Assembly: GCA_014651175.1 (NCBI GenBank)
Contig: BMWJ01000015.1
Coordinates: 1-64,000, forward strand
Origin: Streptomyces clavifer
GTDB taxonomy: Bacteria; Actinomycetota; Actinomycetes; Streptomycetales; Streptomycetaceae
Direction of reading: 5' to 3'
DNA length: 64,000 nucleotides
Shown: one piece after another, positions 25,522 to 33,429 of the stretch
Layout: each line of letters starts with the position of its first letter
Numbering within the stretch: position 1 is the stretch's first letter
The notes under the pieces: model-generated
Told to the model about the DNA's origin: nothing
What the model saw: the letters and a program-made list of their open reading frames with translations, nothing else
Databases searched by the model: none
Made by a program: the position numbers and the translations under genes

Positions 25522-25576
25522 CGAACTCCCCTTCCCGTTCTCTCCCACCACTTCCGTTCCCCAGGAGTCACACCCC

Positions 25577-27172
25577 ATGGCATCCCATCGCCGCCCCGCA
25601 GCCCTCGCCGCAGCCGTCGCCACCGCGGCCGCCCTCGGCGCGACGTTCACCCTTCCCGCGCTCGCCGCCGACAGCACGGCCACCGCGGCCGCCACGGCCC
25701 CCGTCATGGAGCTGACGGACGGCACGCTGGACTGGGGCTTCAAGGCGTCCTTCCGCAGATACATCGGCGCCGCCGGAAAGATCACCGTCGCGGACGGCGC
25801 CACCCAGGCCGCGGGCAACGGGGTGTTCACCTTCGCCAACGGCGAGGGCACCTACGACACGGGCACCCACGGCACGGACACGGCCTTCGACGGCAGCGTC
25901 AACTTCAGCGCCCACGGCGGAGTCCTCGACATCACGCTCTCCGACGTGAAGGTCTCCACGGCCGGCACGGGCGGCGCGATCACCGCCGACGTGAAGACCC
26001 CGCAGGGCACCCAGGACGACGTCGCGGTCGCGGCGCTCGACCTGTCGAAGGTCCGGCCCGGCCAGGGCGAGGGCGGCGCGATGGTCTTCAAGGACATCCC
26101 GGCCACCCTCACCAAGGCCGGCTCGGACGCCGTCGACGGCCAGTACGCCGAGGGCGAGGTGCTCGATCCCGCCACCCTCTCGGTCAAGGCGGTCACCCCG
26201 CCGCCGACCGAGGAGCCGACGAAGGAGCCCACGAAGGAACCGACCGAGGAGCCCACGAAGGAGCCGACCGAGGAGCCGACGAAGGAGCCGACGGCCGCGC
26301 CCACCGGCGAGCCCACCACGCCGGCGTCCCCGGCGCCGTCCGCGACGGCCACCACCCCGGCCGCCGAACAGGGCGCGGTCGTCGACGGGACCCTGGACTG
26401 GGGCGTCAAGAAGTCCTTCCGTACGTACATCACCGGCCCCATCGCCAACGGCAAGGTCGTCACGACGGGCGGCGCCACCGCGTCGGCCGACGGCTACCGC
26501 TTCCCCGACGCCACCGGCCGCTTCGACGCGCGGAAGCAGACCCTGGACGCCGCGTTCGGGGGCACGGTGCACTTCCTCGGCCACAAGGACGGCGACGCCT
26601 ACACGCTCGACCTGTCCCTCACCGGCCTGGAGGTCCGGGTGAAGGGCTCCTCCGGCACGCTGGTCGCCGACGTCACGACCAAGGACCGCGAGACCGGGAA
26701 GGTCTCCACCCACACGGGTCTCGCGGTGGCCGATCTGAAGCTGCCCGCCGGTGAACTCGCCGCGAAGGAAGGCGTCGTGACCCTGTCGGGTGTCCCGGCG
26801 ACCCTGAGCGCCGACGGCGTGAAGGCGTTCGGAGGCATGTACGGGAAGGGCGAGCAGCTCGACGCCCTCACCGTCGCGGTCGCGCTCGACGAGGACGCGG
26901 AACTCCCGGGCGGCACCAGTGGCACCAGCGGCACGGGCTCGACCGGCGGCGGCTCCACGACAGGCGGCTCCACGACCGGCGGTACGGTCGGCGGCTCGAC
27001 GACCGGCGGTACGGTCGGCGGCTCCACGACCGCCGGTACCGTCGGCGGCGCGGGCTCCCTCGCCTCCACCGGCGCCGACCTCCCGACCGGCGCACTGATC
27101 GCGGCCTCGGGCGTCGTCGTCGCGGCGGGCGCGGGCGTCGTGATCGCGGCACGCCGTCGCCGCACCGTCTGA
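25577..27172 (+). CDS. Cell-wall-anchored protein with two HtaA domains and LAxTG sorting signal
   Basis: A 531-residue heme-capture protein. Signal peptide to about residue 31 (ALAAD). The first HtaA domain begins LDWGFKASFRRYI. Next comes a flexible linker of Thr-Glu/Lys-Glu-Pro repeats (nt 26206-26293). The second HtaA domain begins LDWGVKKSFRTYI. A Gly/Ser/Thr repeat stalk (nt 26942-27050) leads to LASTGADLPTG, a TM helix and Arg-rich tail: a sortase signal of the LAxTG type used by Streptomyces class E sortases. AGGAG precedes the ATG; the frame is open earlier by overlap with the upstream gene only. The two spacers look built to reach through the cell wall. Confidence 0.9.
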   Translation: MASHRRPAALAAAVATAAALGATFTLPALAADSTATAAATAPVMELTDGTLDWGFKASFRRYIGAAGKITVADGATQAAGNGVFTFANGEGTYDTGTHGTDTAFDGSVNFSAHGGVLDITLSDVKVSTAGTGGAITADVKTPQGTQDDVAVAALDLSKVRPGQGEGGAMVFKDIPATLTKAGSDAVDGQYAEGEVLDPATLSVKAVTPPPTEEPTKEPTKEPTEEPTKEPTEEPTKEPTAAPTGEPTTPASPAPSATATTPAAEQGAVVDGTLDWGVKKSFRTYITGPIANGKVVTTGGATASADGYRFPDATGRFDARKQTLDAAFGGTVHFLGHKDGDAYTLDLSLTGLEVRVKGSSGTLVADVTTKDRETGKVSTHTGLAVADLKLPAGELAAKEGVVTLSGVPATLSADGVKAFGGMYGKGEQLDALTVAVALDEDAELPGGTSGTSGTGSTGGGSTTGGSTTGGTVGGSTTGGTVGGSTTAGTVGGAGSLASTGADLPTGALIAASGVVVAAGAGVVIAARRRRTV

Positions 27173-27195
27173 TCCGGGCGGCACGGCACGCCGCG

Positions 27196-27226
27196 GGGCC
27201 GCACCGGCACGCCACCGGTGCGGCCC
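27196..27226 (+). terminator. Terminator after the HtaA genes
   Basis: A perfect 12-bp stem (GGGCCGCACCGG / CCGGTGCGGCCC) with a 7-nt loop, 24 nt after the stop. Outer bases ACGCCGC/GCGGCGT can extend it. Confidence 0.75.
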
Positions 27227-27254
27227 TGCGGCGTCACGGACCGTCGCACGGTGC

Positions 27255-27260
27255 TTGAAT
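27255..27260 (+). promoter_or_regulatory. -10 element for a leaderless start
   Basis: TTGAAT lies 6 nt before the GTG at 27267 and there is no ribosome-binding site. Same geometry as at 12901 and 34358. Confidence 0.5.
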
Positions 27261-27266
27261 GCCCAC

Positions 27267-27938
27267 GTGAACGAGTTCGACGTACCCGAAGGCATCGACG
27301 TACTGCGCGTGTTCTGCGCCCCGGACGGACGGCACGGCAACGCGCTCGGCGTCGTACGGGACGGGCGCAGGTACCCCGACAACGAGTCCCGGCAGGCCCT
27401 CGCCCGGAAACTCGGCTTCAGCGAGACGGCGTTCGTGGACGACCCGGAGCGCGGGACCGTCGACATCCGCACAGCCGGTCTGCGGCTGCCGTTCGCCGGG
27501 CATCCGCTCGTCGGCGCCGCGTGGCTGCTCGACCTGGAGATCCTGGAGCTGCCCGTCGGGGACGTGTTCGCCCGCCAGGACGGCGAGTTCACCTGGATCA
27601 CGGTGCGGCCGGAATGGGCGCAGCCCAGGGCCCTGGAGCGGTACGCGTCGGTCGCCGAGGTCGAGGCGCTGACGGGGCCGCCGCCCGGTGAGGGCTGGCT
27701 CTACGTCTGGGCCTGGGAGGACGAGGCGGCCGGGCGCGTACGGGCGCGGGCGTTCCCCCGGCGGGACGACGGGGTGGAGGAGGACGAGGCGACGGGCGCG
27801 GCGGCCATGCTGCTCAGTGTCGAGCTCGGCCGCGCCCTCAACATCACCCAGGGGCGCGGCTCCCAGATCCTCACCGCACCCGCGCCGGACGGCACGGTGG
27901 AGGTCGGGGGCCGCGTCGTGCTGGCGGCCAAGGGCTGA
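27267..27938 (+). CDS. Short PhzF-like isomerase family protein
   Basis: A 223-residue PhzF-fold protein, shorter than the usual 260-300. It keeps DVLRVFCAPDGRHGNALGVV, KLGFSETAFV with the catalytic Glu, VDIRTAGLRLPFAGHPLVGAAW and EEDEATGAAAMLLSVELG, so the active-site Glu and the pseudo-symmetric core are intact. The GTG is chosen for its leaderless promoter; a TTG four codons upstream coincides with the -10 box and is unlikely. It sits between the HtaA genes and the heme oxygenase gene, but nothing links its chemistry to heme. Substrate unknown. Confidence 0.82.
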   Translation: MNEFDVPEGIDVLRVFCAPDGRHGNALGVVRDGRRYPDNESRQALARKLGFSETAFVDDPERGTVDIRTAGLRLPFAGHPLVGAAWLLDLEILELPVGDVFARQDGEFTWITVRPEWAQPRALERYASVAEVEALTGPPPGEGWLYVWAWEDEAAGRVRARAFPRRDDGVEEDEATGAAAMLLSVELGRALNITQGRGSQILTAPAPDGTVEVGGRVVLAAKG

Positions 27939-27948
27939 GGGCGGCACC

Positions 27949-27987
27949 CGTACGCCGGCCGGTACCTGAACGACCGGCCGGCGTACG
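27949..27987. terminator. Bidirectional terminator between PhzF-like and heme oxygenase genes
   Basis: A perfect 15-bp stem (CGTACGCCGGCCGGT / ACCGGCCGGCGTACG) with a 9-nt loop in the 55-bp gap between convergent genes. Confidence 0.8.
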
Positions 27988-27993
27988 CGTGGG

Positions 27994-28659
27994 TCAGGCG
28001 CTCAGCGGGAAGACCTCGCCGAGCTCACGGAAGACGGCCGTGTTCAGCGCGAAGGCGCGCTTGCACTCGTCGATGATGCGCTGCTTCTCCAGATCGTCGG
28101 CGTTCACCGCGTCCAGCAGCTCCCGGTACTCCCGCTTGAACGCGGCCGGGTTGGCGATCCCCTCGAACACGTAGAACCGCACCCCGTCGCCCTTGCGGTC
28201 GAAGCCCCAGGTCTTCTCCGCCGTGCCCCGGATGATCTGGCCGCCGGAGAGGTCCCCGAGGTAACGGGTGTAGTGGTGCGCTATGTAACCGGCCGGCCAG
28301 TCGCGGGCGCACTCGGCGACCCGCTCCGTGTACGCGGCGGTGGCCGGAAGCGGCTCCAGGCCGTCCCGCCAGCCGTCGCCCCGCAGGTGCGCCAGGTCGC
28401 GCTCCAGCTCGGCGGCGCGCATCAGCTCCGGCTGTATGAAAGGACCCGCGACCGGGTCCTCGCGCAGGACCTCCGCACCGTCCTCCAGCGCCCGGTAGAC
28501 GAACCACAGCTGCTCGGTGTACCGCGCGTAAGCGTCCACCCCGAGCCGCCCGCCGAGCATGTCGCTCATGAAGCTGGAGGACTCCGCCTCCGTGTGCTGC
28601 TCGTGCGAGGCGGTGCGGATCAGCGTGGAGAAGGGGGTGGGCGTGGCGCTTGCGTCCAA
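27994..28659 (-). CDS. hmuO: Biliverdin-producing heme oxygenase
   Basis: A 221-residue heme oxygenase that opens imported heme to biliverdin, CO and iron. The proximal-His region is SHEQHTEAESSSFM near the N-terminus. YTRYLGDLSGGQ (about residues 130-140) is the flexible distal-helix signature, followed by the conserved FYVFEGIANPAAFKREYRELLD. Length and motifs match HmuO/HO-1-like enzymes. The start is TTG with GGAGG 7 nt ahead. Its promoter carries an iron box in the -35/-10 spacer. The gene completes the heme route begun by the HtaA proteins and HmuTUV. Confidence 0.93.
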   Translation of the reverse strand: MDASATPTPFSTLIRTASHEQHTEAESSSFMSDMLGGRLGVDAYARYTEQLWFVYRALEDGAEVLREDPVAGPFIQPELMRAAELERDLAHLRGDGWRDGLEPLPATAAYTERVAECARDWPAGYIAHHYTRYLGDLSGGQIIRGTAEKTWGFDRKGDGVRFYVFEGIANPAAFKREYRELLDAVNADDLEKQRIIDECKRAFALNTAVFRELGEVFPLSA

Positions 28660-28754
28660 GGCGGGCCTCCGGGGGCCGAGGGGACGGGAAATCAGGACAG
28701 ATGCATAAATATCGACGTCGACAGCTGTGCGCGCCGCCGGGCACCGATACGCCG

Positions 28755-28783
28755 ATCCTCCTACTTAGGCTTACCTAAGTCAA
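28755..28783 (-). promoter_or_regulatory. Iron-box promoter of the heme oxygenase gene
   Basis: Read on the minus strand: a -35-like TTGACT (28783-28778), a 17-bp spacer and a -10-like GAGGAT (28760-28755). The spacer holds the near-palindrome with arms ACTTAGG/CCTAAGT (28763-28780). CTTACCTAA (28770-28778) is a perfect half of the DmdR/IdeR consensus. Confidence 0.75.
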
Positions 28784-28842
28784 TATGTTGCCGACGGGCT
28801 GTCGGTAAGGGTCCTGGTCCGGCCGCCCTCGGCGGTGCGGTG

Positions 28843-29700
28843 TCAGGGAAGGGTCAGGATGTCCGCCCCGGTCTCGGTGACCACCAGGGTGTGCTCGAAC
28901 TGGGCGGTCCGCCTGCGGTCCTTCGTCACCACGGTCCAGCCGTCGTCCCACATGTCGTACTCGTGGGTCCCCAGCGTCAGCATGGGCTCGATGGTGAACG
29001 TCATGCCGGGCTGCATCACCGTCGTGGCGTGCGGGCTGTCGTAGTGCGGGATGATGAGGCCGGAGTGGAACGAGGAATTGATCCCGTGCCCGGTGAAGTC
29101 GCGCACCACGCCGTACCCGAACCGCTTCGCGTACGACTCGATGACCCGCCCGATCACGTTGATCTGCCGCCCCGGCCGGACGGCCTTGACCGCGCGGTTC
29201 AGCGACTCCCGGGTGCGCTCCACGAGCAGCCGCGACTCCTCGTCCACGTCGCCGCAGAGGTAGGTGGCGTTGTTGTCCCCGTGCACGCCGTTGATGTACG
29301 CGGTGACGTCGAGGTTCACGATGTCGCCGTCCCGCAGCACGGTGGAGTCGGGGATGCCGTGGCAGATGACCTCGTTGAGCGAGGAGCAGAGCGACTTCGG
29401 GAAGCCGCGGTAGCCGAGGGTCGACGGGTAGGCGCCGTGGTCCACCATGAAGTCATGGGCGACCCGGTCGAGTTCGTCGGTCGTGACGCCCGGGGCGATG
29501 TGCTTCGCGGCCTCCTCCATCGCCTGCGCGGCGATGCGGCCCGCGATACGCATGCGCTCCACGGTCTCGGAGTCCTGGATCTCCGGCCCGGTGTACGGCG
29601 TGGGGGCGGGCTTGCCGACGTACTCGGGGCGCCGGATGTTTCCCGGAACGGAACGGACGGGAGTGATCTCCCCTGGTACGAGAAGTGACTGGCCAGACAT
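28843..29700 (-). CDS. map: Type I methionine aminopeptidase
   Basis: A 285-residue metalloprotease that removes initiator Met from new proteins. The pita-bread fold signatures and dinuclear metal ligands are present: [23 protein letters not shown] (two Asp), [13 protein letters not shown] (His), [11 protein letters not shown] (Glu) and [12 protein letters not shown] (Glu). A 45-residue N-terminal extension with a proline-rich part ([13 protein letters not shown]) precedes the catalytic core, as in the longer actinobacterial Map. TAGACT lies 7 nt before the ATG and no Shine-Dalgarno is seen, so the mRNA is probably leaderless. Confidence 0.94.
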   Translation of the reverse strand: MSGQSLLVPGEITPVRSVPGNIRRPEYVGKPAPTPYTGPEIQDSETVERMRIAGRIAAQAMEEAAKHIAPGVTTDELDRVAHDFMVDHGAYPSTLGYRGFPKSLCSSLNEVICHGIPDSTVLRDGDIVNLDVTAYINGVHGDNNATYLCGDVDEESRLLVERTRESLNRAVKAVRPGRQINVIGRVIESYAKRFGYGVVRDFTGHGINSSFHSGLIIPHYDSPHATTVMQPGMTFTIEPMLTLGTHEYDMWDDGWTVVTKDRRRTAQFEHTLVVTETGADILTLP

Positions 29701-29758
29701 ACCGGCGAGTCTAACCAGCGTGCCTGGGGCAGCATGGCAGTGAGGAAAGGATCCGACG

Positions 29759-29986
29759 ATGGCCCTGTTCAAGAAGCGTACGGTCGGCAAACCGGGCGAA
29801 TGGTACTACTGCCTGGAACACAAGAAGGTCGAAGAAGGTCCCGAGTGCCCGGCGAAGGACCGCTTCGGGCCGTACACCTCCCGCGAGGAGGCGCAGCACG
29901 CGATGGACACGGCGCGTGAGCGGAACCTCGAGTGGGAGAACGACCCGAAGTGGCACGACCGCACGGACGAGACGCCCGAGGCCTGA
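29759..29986 (+). CDS. Small conserved protein of unknown function (75 aa)
   Basis: A 75-residue, soluble, charged protein. I do not assign a function. It reads as a compact domain: Arg/Lys start, [25 protein letters not shown] with C-x2-H and a later Cys that could bind a metal, an amphipathic helix ([16 protein letters not shown]) and an acidic tail with WENDPKWHD. The aromatic and [10 protein letters not shown] pattern looks like a conserved actinobacterial small protein. The ATG has GGAAAGGA upstream. It is divergent from map and convergent with an MFS gene, from which a short hairpin (CTGAGG/CCTCAG, 29983-30000) separates it. Confidence 0.75.
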   Translation: MALFKKRTVGKPGEWYYCLEHKKVEEGPECPAKDRFGPYTSREEAQHAMDTARERNLEWENDPKWHDRTDETPEA

Positions 29987-29996
29987 GGGGACCGCC

Positions 29997-31268
29997 TCAG
30001 ACCCCGGCGGGGTCGGTGGACGCCGCCCGCCTGCGCGCCGCGTCCTCGTCCGTCGCGGAGTCGTACGTGAGCAGCTTCGGCAGCGCCGCAGCCAGCAGCG
30101 CGACCGAAGCGACACACGCCACCCCGCCCGTCCATATGGCGGCCCGGGTGCCCGTCCAGCCGGCCATCGCACCGGCCCGGACCTGGCCCAGCTGGGGGCC
30201 GACGCTGTACGACAGCACCTCGATGCCCGCGAGCCTGCCCCGCAGCTCGTCCGGGATGGTCTGGTTCCAGATCGTGGAGCGGCCGAGCCCGCTGAGCATG
30301 TCACCGGCTCCGGCGACCGCCAGGCACAACAGCACCAGCCACACGTTGCCGAACCATCCCGCCGCGGCGATGGCCAGCCCCCAGACGGCCGCGCCGCCCA
30401 CGACGAACAGCCCGTGCCGGCGGACCCGCGAGGTCCAGCCGCTGGTCAGCCCCAGCACCAGGGAGCCGACCGCCCCGGCCGCGTACATCAGTCCCAGCGA
30501 CCATTCGGCGTCCAGCTCGTCCGCGAGGAACGGGAAGATCGTGTTCGGGAAGGCGAAGAGCATCGCCGCGAGATCGATCGCGTACGTCCCCAGCAGGACG
30601 GGCCGGCTCCAGGCGTACCGCGCGCCCTCGGCGATGCCCCGCAGGGACGGCTTCTGCGCGTCGTGCGCGGGCGGGGCGGCGGCCAGCCGCAGACACAGCA
30701 CGACGGACACGGCGAAGGTCACGACGGTGACGCCGTACGCGGTGGCGTGCCCCGCGTACGCGACGACCAGACCCGCCAGCGCGGGGCCGGCGATCGCGCC
30801 GGCCTGCCAGCGCAGCGAGTTCAGCGCGGCGGCCGCGGTGAGCTGGTCGTGCGGCACGATGCGGGCCATCAGCGAGTCCAGTGCGGGCCGTTGCAGCCCG
30901 GCGAGCGCGGAGACCCCGGCGGCCACGACGTAGAGCGGCCAGAGCGCGGGCTCGGGCGCGAGCGCGTTCGCCAGCAGGACGAGGGCGAGCACCCCGAGTC
31001 CCGCCTCGGTGCCCAGGATGACCTTGCGCCGGTCCGCGGAGTCGGCGAGCGCCCCTCCGTACAGCCCGAAGACGATCAGCGGCACGAGCTCCACCGCCCC
31101 CATGGCGCCGACGGCGAGCGGCGAACCGGTGAGGTCCTTGATCTGGAGCGGCAGCGCGATGAGCGCCATGAAGCTGCCGAAGTAGGTGATCAGCCCCTGC
31201 ACCCACAGCAGTCGGAAGTCGGCGGAGGAGCGCCAGGGCGAGAGGTCGGGCAGGAGGCGGGAAGTCAC
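29997..31268 (-). CDS. MFS transporter (EntS/MFS_3-like)
   Basis: A 423-residue 12-TM transporter of the group that includes enterobactin exporter EntS and macrolide exporters. Landmarks: FRLLWVQGLITYFGSFMALIALPLQI in TM1, the motif A loop GGALADSADRRKVI, LQRPALDSLMARIVPHDQL, and RGRLAGIEVLSYSVGPQLGQVRAG in the second half. The EntS likeness and the nearby iron island make siderophore export conceivable, but no siderophore biosynthesis or iron box is seen here, so this is only a possibility. The C-terminal tail is Arg/Ala-rich and cytoplasmic. Confidence 0.87.
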   Translation of the reverse strand: MTSRLLPDLSPWRSSADFRLLWVQGLITYFGSFMALIALPLQIKDLTGSPLAVGAMGAVELVPLIVFGLYGGALADSADRRKVILGTEAGLGVLALVLLANALAPEPALWPLYVVAAGVSALAGLQRPALDSLMARIVPHDQLTAAAALNSLRWQAGAIAGPALAGLVVAYAGHATAYGVTVVTFAVSVVLCLRLAAAPPAHDAQKPSLRGIAEGARYAWSRPVLLGTYAIDLAAMLFAFPNTIFPFLADELDAEWSLGLMYAAGAVGSLVLGLTSGWTSRVRRHGLFVVGGAAVWGLAIAAAGWFGNVWLVLLCLAVAGAGDMLSGLGRSTIWNQTIPDELRGRLAGIEVLSYSVGPQLGQVRAGAMAGWTGTRAAIWTGGVACVASVALLAAALPKLLTYDSATDEDAARRRAASTDPAGV

Positions 31269-31322
31269 GAGGAGCCATGTTCCGGAGGTCGATGAGCAGC
31301 AGGCAACTGTATATCCGGCCCG

Positions 31323-31341
31323 CGGTCCCCTTCCGGGACCG
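31323..31341 (-). terminator. Short terminator after the gene at 31378
   Basis: CGGTCCC/GGGACCG arms with a 5-nt loop, 37 nt past the stop of the leftward gene. Confidence 0.5.
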
Positions 31342-31377
31342 GGGTGGCGTCCGGGTGCCCGCCCGGCCGGGGCCCCG

Positions 31378-31980
31378 TCACCAGCGGGCCGGCGGCGGGG
31401 CCGTCAGCTGGTCGGCCAGCCGCGACAGCCGGTCCCTGAACGTGCGGCGCCCCCGCGGAGCGGGCGCGCCGTTCTCCCCGGCCGCCGCGCTGACCAGGTG
31501 CTGGACCGTGTCCAGGTCGACCTCGTCCCCCGCGGTCACCGTCAGCGCCTCATGGGCGAGCCCGCGCACCTCCGCGTCACCACCGTCCAGCGTCAGCACC
31601 GTCGCCCCCGCCCGGCGTGCGTCGTGCACCCGCTCCAGCAGGCCGCCGTCCGGCCGCTCCGGGGCCACCACGAGCAGGGTCTCGCCCCGCCCGGCCGCCT
31701 CGATCCGGCCCAGACCCGCCGACAGGTGCGCCGGATCGTCCGGATCCACCCGGTGGCGTACGAGCGTGGGCCGGAGCTGCGGGAGCCCCGACCAGGTGGA
31801 CTCGTCCACCAGGTGCGCGGCCATGTGCCACGGCTCGTACACCTCGGTCCCCACCAGCAGCAGGCCGCCGCCGCGGGGGACGACCGACGACCGCAGGGTC
31901 CGGGCGAACAACCGGGCCGCCGCGGGCCACTCGGTCCCGGCGAGCACCTCACGCAACAACGCGACACGCACAGCATCCAT
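31378..31980 (-). CDS. Conserved hypothetical protein, SIS-like features
   Basis: A 200-residue protein I cannot place firmly. The N-terminal part is helical (VRVALLREVLAGTEWPAAARLFARTL). The middle alternates strand and helix with segments such as GGLLLVGTEVYEPWHMAAHL, ETLLVVAPERPDGGLLERVHDARRAGATVLTLDGG and LAHEALTV. This pattern resembles sugar-isomerase (SIS) domains, in which a phosphosugar sits near the strand ends. The C-terminus is a basic amphipathic segment (RRTFRDRLSRLADQL). It stands alone. The frame has strong codon bias and Streptomyces-like composition, so it is a real gene. Confidence 0.7.
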   Translation of the reverse strand: MDAVRVALLREVLAGTEWPAAARLFARTLRSSVVPRGGGLLLVGTEVYEPWHMAAHLVDESTWSGLPQLRPTLVRHRVDPDDPAHLSAGLGRIEAAGRGETLLVVAPERPDGGLLERVHDARRAGATVLTLDGGDAEVRGLAHEALTVTAGDEVDLDTVQHLVSAAAGENGAPAPRGRRTFRDRLSRLADQLTAPPPARW

Positions 31981-32099
31981 GACCCGGCATCATGCCCCCG
32001 ACCGTCCTCCGCGCACTGCCGGAACGCGGCAGTCCATCCGTACGGGAGCTGCCGGGACCGGGCCCTGCCGTTCCCCACCGGGCCTGGGACGATGACGCC

Positions 32100-32438
32100 A
32101 TGAACACAGCAGACGTCTTCGCCTGGTCCTGGATACTCGGCTGGACCCTCCTGGTCCTGCCGTTGTCCTGCGCGCTCGTGCGCGGCCGGGCCCCCGCGTG
32201 GGCGCGCCGCCGGGCCACGCCGCGCATGCTGCGGGCGCGCGGCATCGGAGGCCTGGTCCTCTGGGCGAGTGCCGTGACGTCGTCCGTGTTCCAGCTGACC
32301 GGAGCCCTCGCCGACGACCGGTTCCACCTCAGGGTCCTGGCGGGGCCGGTGGCGGTGCTCGCCGCGATCCTCTTCGTCGTCGTGACGGACGTCGCGGAGC
32401 GGCGCCGGCGCAGGGTGCCCTTCGCTACCTCGCAGTAG
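32100..32438 (+). CDS. Small membrane protein, unknown function
   Basis: A 112-residue protein with three predicted TM helices (FAWSWILGWTLLVLPLSCAL, IGGLVLWASAVTSSVFQLTGAL, VLAGPVAVLAAILFVVVTDVAE) separated by Arg-rich loops and ending in a basic tail. No family is recognised. GACGAT lies 6 nt before the ATG without a ribosome site, possibly a weak leaderless promoter. Its TAG stop is part of the -10-like box of the next gene, 11 nt ahead of that gene's start. Confidence 0.68.
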   Translation: MNTADVFAWSWILGWTLLVLPLSCALVRGRAPAWARRRATPRMLRARGIGGLVLWASAVTSSVFQLTGALADDRFHLRVLAGPVAVLAAILFVVVTDVAERRRRRVPFATSQ

Positions 32439-32441
32439 GGT
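32436..32441 (+). promoter_or_regulatory. -10 element of npdG overlapping the upstream stop codon
   Basis: TAGGGT begins with the TAG stop of the membrane-protein gene and lies 7 nt before the ATG at 32449. It would give a leaderless npdG mRNA. Confidence 0.45.
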
Positions 32442-32448
32442 CGGCGCC

Positions 32449-33159
32449 ATGACTACGAATGACAGTGACAGCGCAGCCAAGCCCCCCGCCAAGGACCCCT
32501 GGGACCTCCCCGACGTGTCCGGGCTGACCGTCGGCGTCCTGGGCGGAACGGGGCCCCAGGGCCGCGGTCTCGCCTACCGCCTCGCCCGCGCCGGGCAGAA
32601 GGTCGTCATCGGCTCCCGCGCCGCCGACCGGGCCGGGGCCGCCGCAGCCGAGCTCGGCCTCGGCGTCGAGGGCGCGGACAACGCGGAGTGCGCGCGCCGC
32701 AGCGACATCGTGATCGTCGCCGTGCCGTGGGACGGACACGCCGCGACACTGGAGTCGCTGCGCGAGGAGCTCGCCGGGAAGCTCGTCGTCGACTGCGTCA
32801 ACCCGCTCGGCTTCGACAAGAAGGGCGCCTACGCCCTGAAGCCCGAGGAGGGCAGCGCCGCCGAGCAGGCCGCCGCCCTGCTGCCGGACTCCCGGGTCAC
32901 CGCCGCCTTCCACCACCTGTCGGCGGTGCTGCTCCAGGACGAGGCGATCGACGAGATCGACACCGACGTCATGGTGCTGGGCGAGGCACGGGCCGACACC
33001 GACACCGTGCAGGCACTCGCGAGCCGCATCCCCGGGATGCGGGGCGTCTTCGCGGGCCGGCTGCGCAACGCGCACCAGGTCGAGTCGCTCGTCGCGAACC
33101 TGATCTCGGTCAACCGCCGCTACAAGGCACACGCGGGGTTGCGCACCACCGACGTGTGA
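32449..33159 (+). CDS. npdG: NADPH-dependent F420 reductase
   Basis: A 236-residue oxidoreductase passing hydride between NADP(H) and the deazaflavin cofactor F420, supplying F420H2 to actinobacterial reductases. The Rossmann turn is GVLGGTGPQGRGLAYRLARAG (residues about 28-48), followed by the NADP-phosphate-binding GSRAADRA. The family signatures IVIVAVPWDGHA, DCVNPLGFDKKG and TAAFHHLSAVLL are all present. The N-terminus has a 22-residue hydrophilic extension. No other F420 gene is in the window. Probably leaderless, with its -10 box in the stop codon of the previous gene. Confidence 0.92.
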   Translation: MTTNDSDSAAKPPAKDPWDLPDVSGLTVGVLGGTGPQGRGLAYRLARAGQKVVIGSRAADRAGAAAAELGLGVEGADNAECARRSDIVIVAVPWDGHAATLESLREELAGKLVVDCVNPLGFDKKGAYALKPEEGSAAEQAAALLPDSRVTAAFHHLSAVLLQDEAIDEIDTDVMVLGEARADTDTVQALASRIPGMRGVFAGRLRNAHQVESLVANLISVNRRYKAHAGLRTTDV

Positions 33160-33239
33160 GCCCGTGCCCGGAGCCGAAACGGGCATGAGGGACACTGGAC
33201 GGGACCGCGCACCATCCCCGGACAGGAGCACCAGCCCTC

Positions 33240-33425
33240 ATGCCCCGCCTCGCTCTCTACGCCCTCGCCGTCTGCGTCCTCGCCGTCGCGGCGGCCGTGG
33301 TCTCCTTCGTCCAGGGCAGCATCGTCCTCGGGATCGTCTGGGTGCTGATCGTCGGCCTCTCCTCGAACATGACGTGGTTCTACTACCGCAAGCACCGGGC
33401 GGAGACGGAAGCGGCCACGAGCTGA
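33240..33425 (+). CDS. Small two-helix membrane protein (61 aa)
   Basis: A 61-residue protein with two TM helices (LALYALAVCVLAVAAAVVSF and IVLGIVWVLIVGLSSNMTWFYY) and a short basic/acidic cytoplasmic tail. AGGAG lies about 9 nt before the ATG. It is convergent with the site-2 protease gene, which ends 4 nt away. No family assigned; such short membrane proteins are common beside metabolic genes in Streptomyces. Confidence 0.7.
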   Translation: MPRLALYALAVCVLAVAAAVVSFVQGSIVLGIVWVLIVGLSSNMTWFYYRKHRAETEAATS

Positions 33426-33429
33426 GGGC

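Noticed and set aside
26206..26293. Repeats that could suggest a CRISPR-like or minisatellite array
   Set aside because: They are in-frame codons for Thr-Glu/Lys-Glu-Pro repeats forming a protein linker, with no unique spacers.
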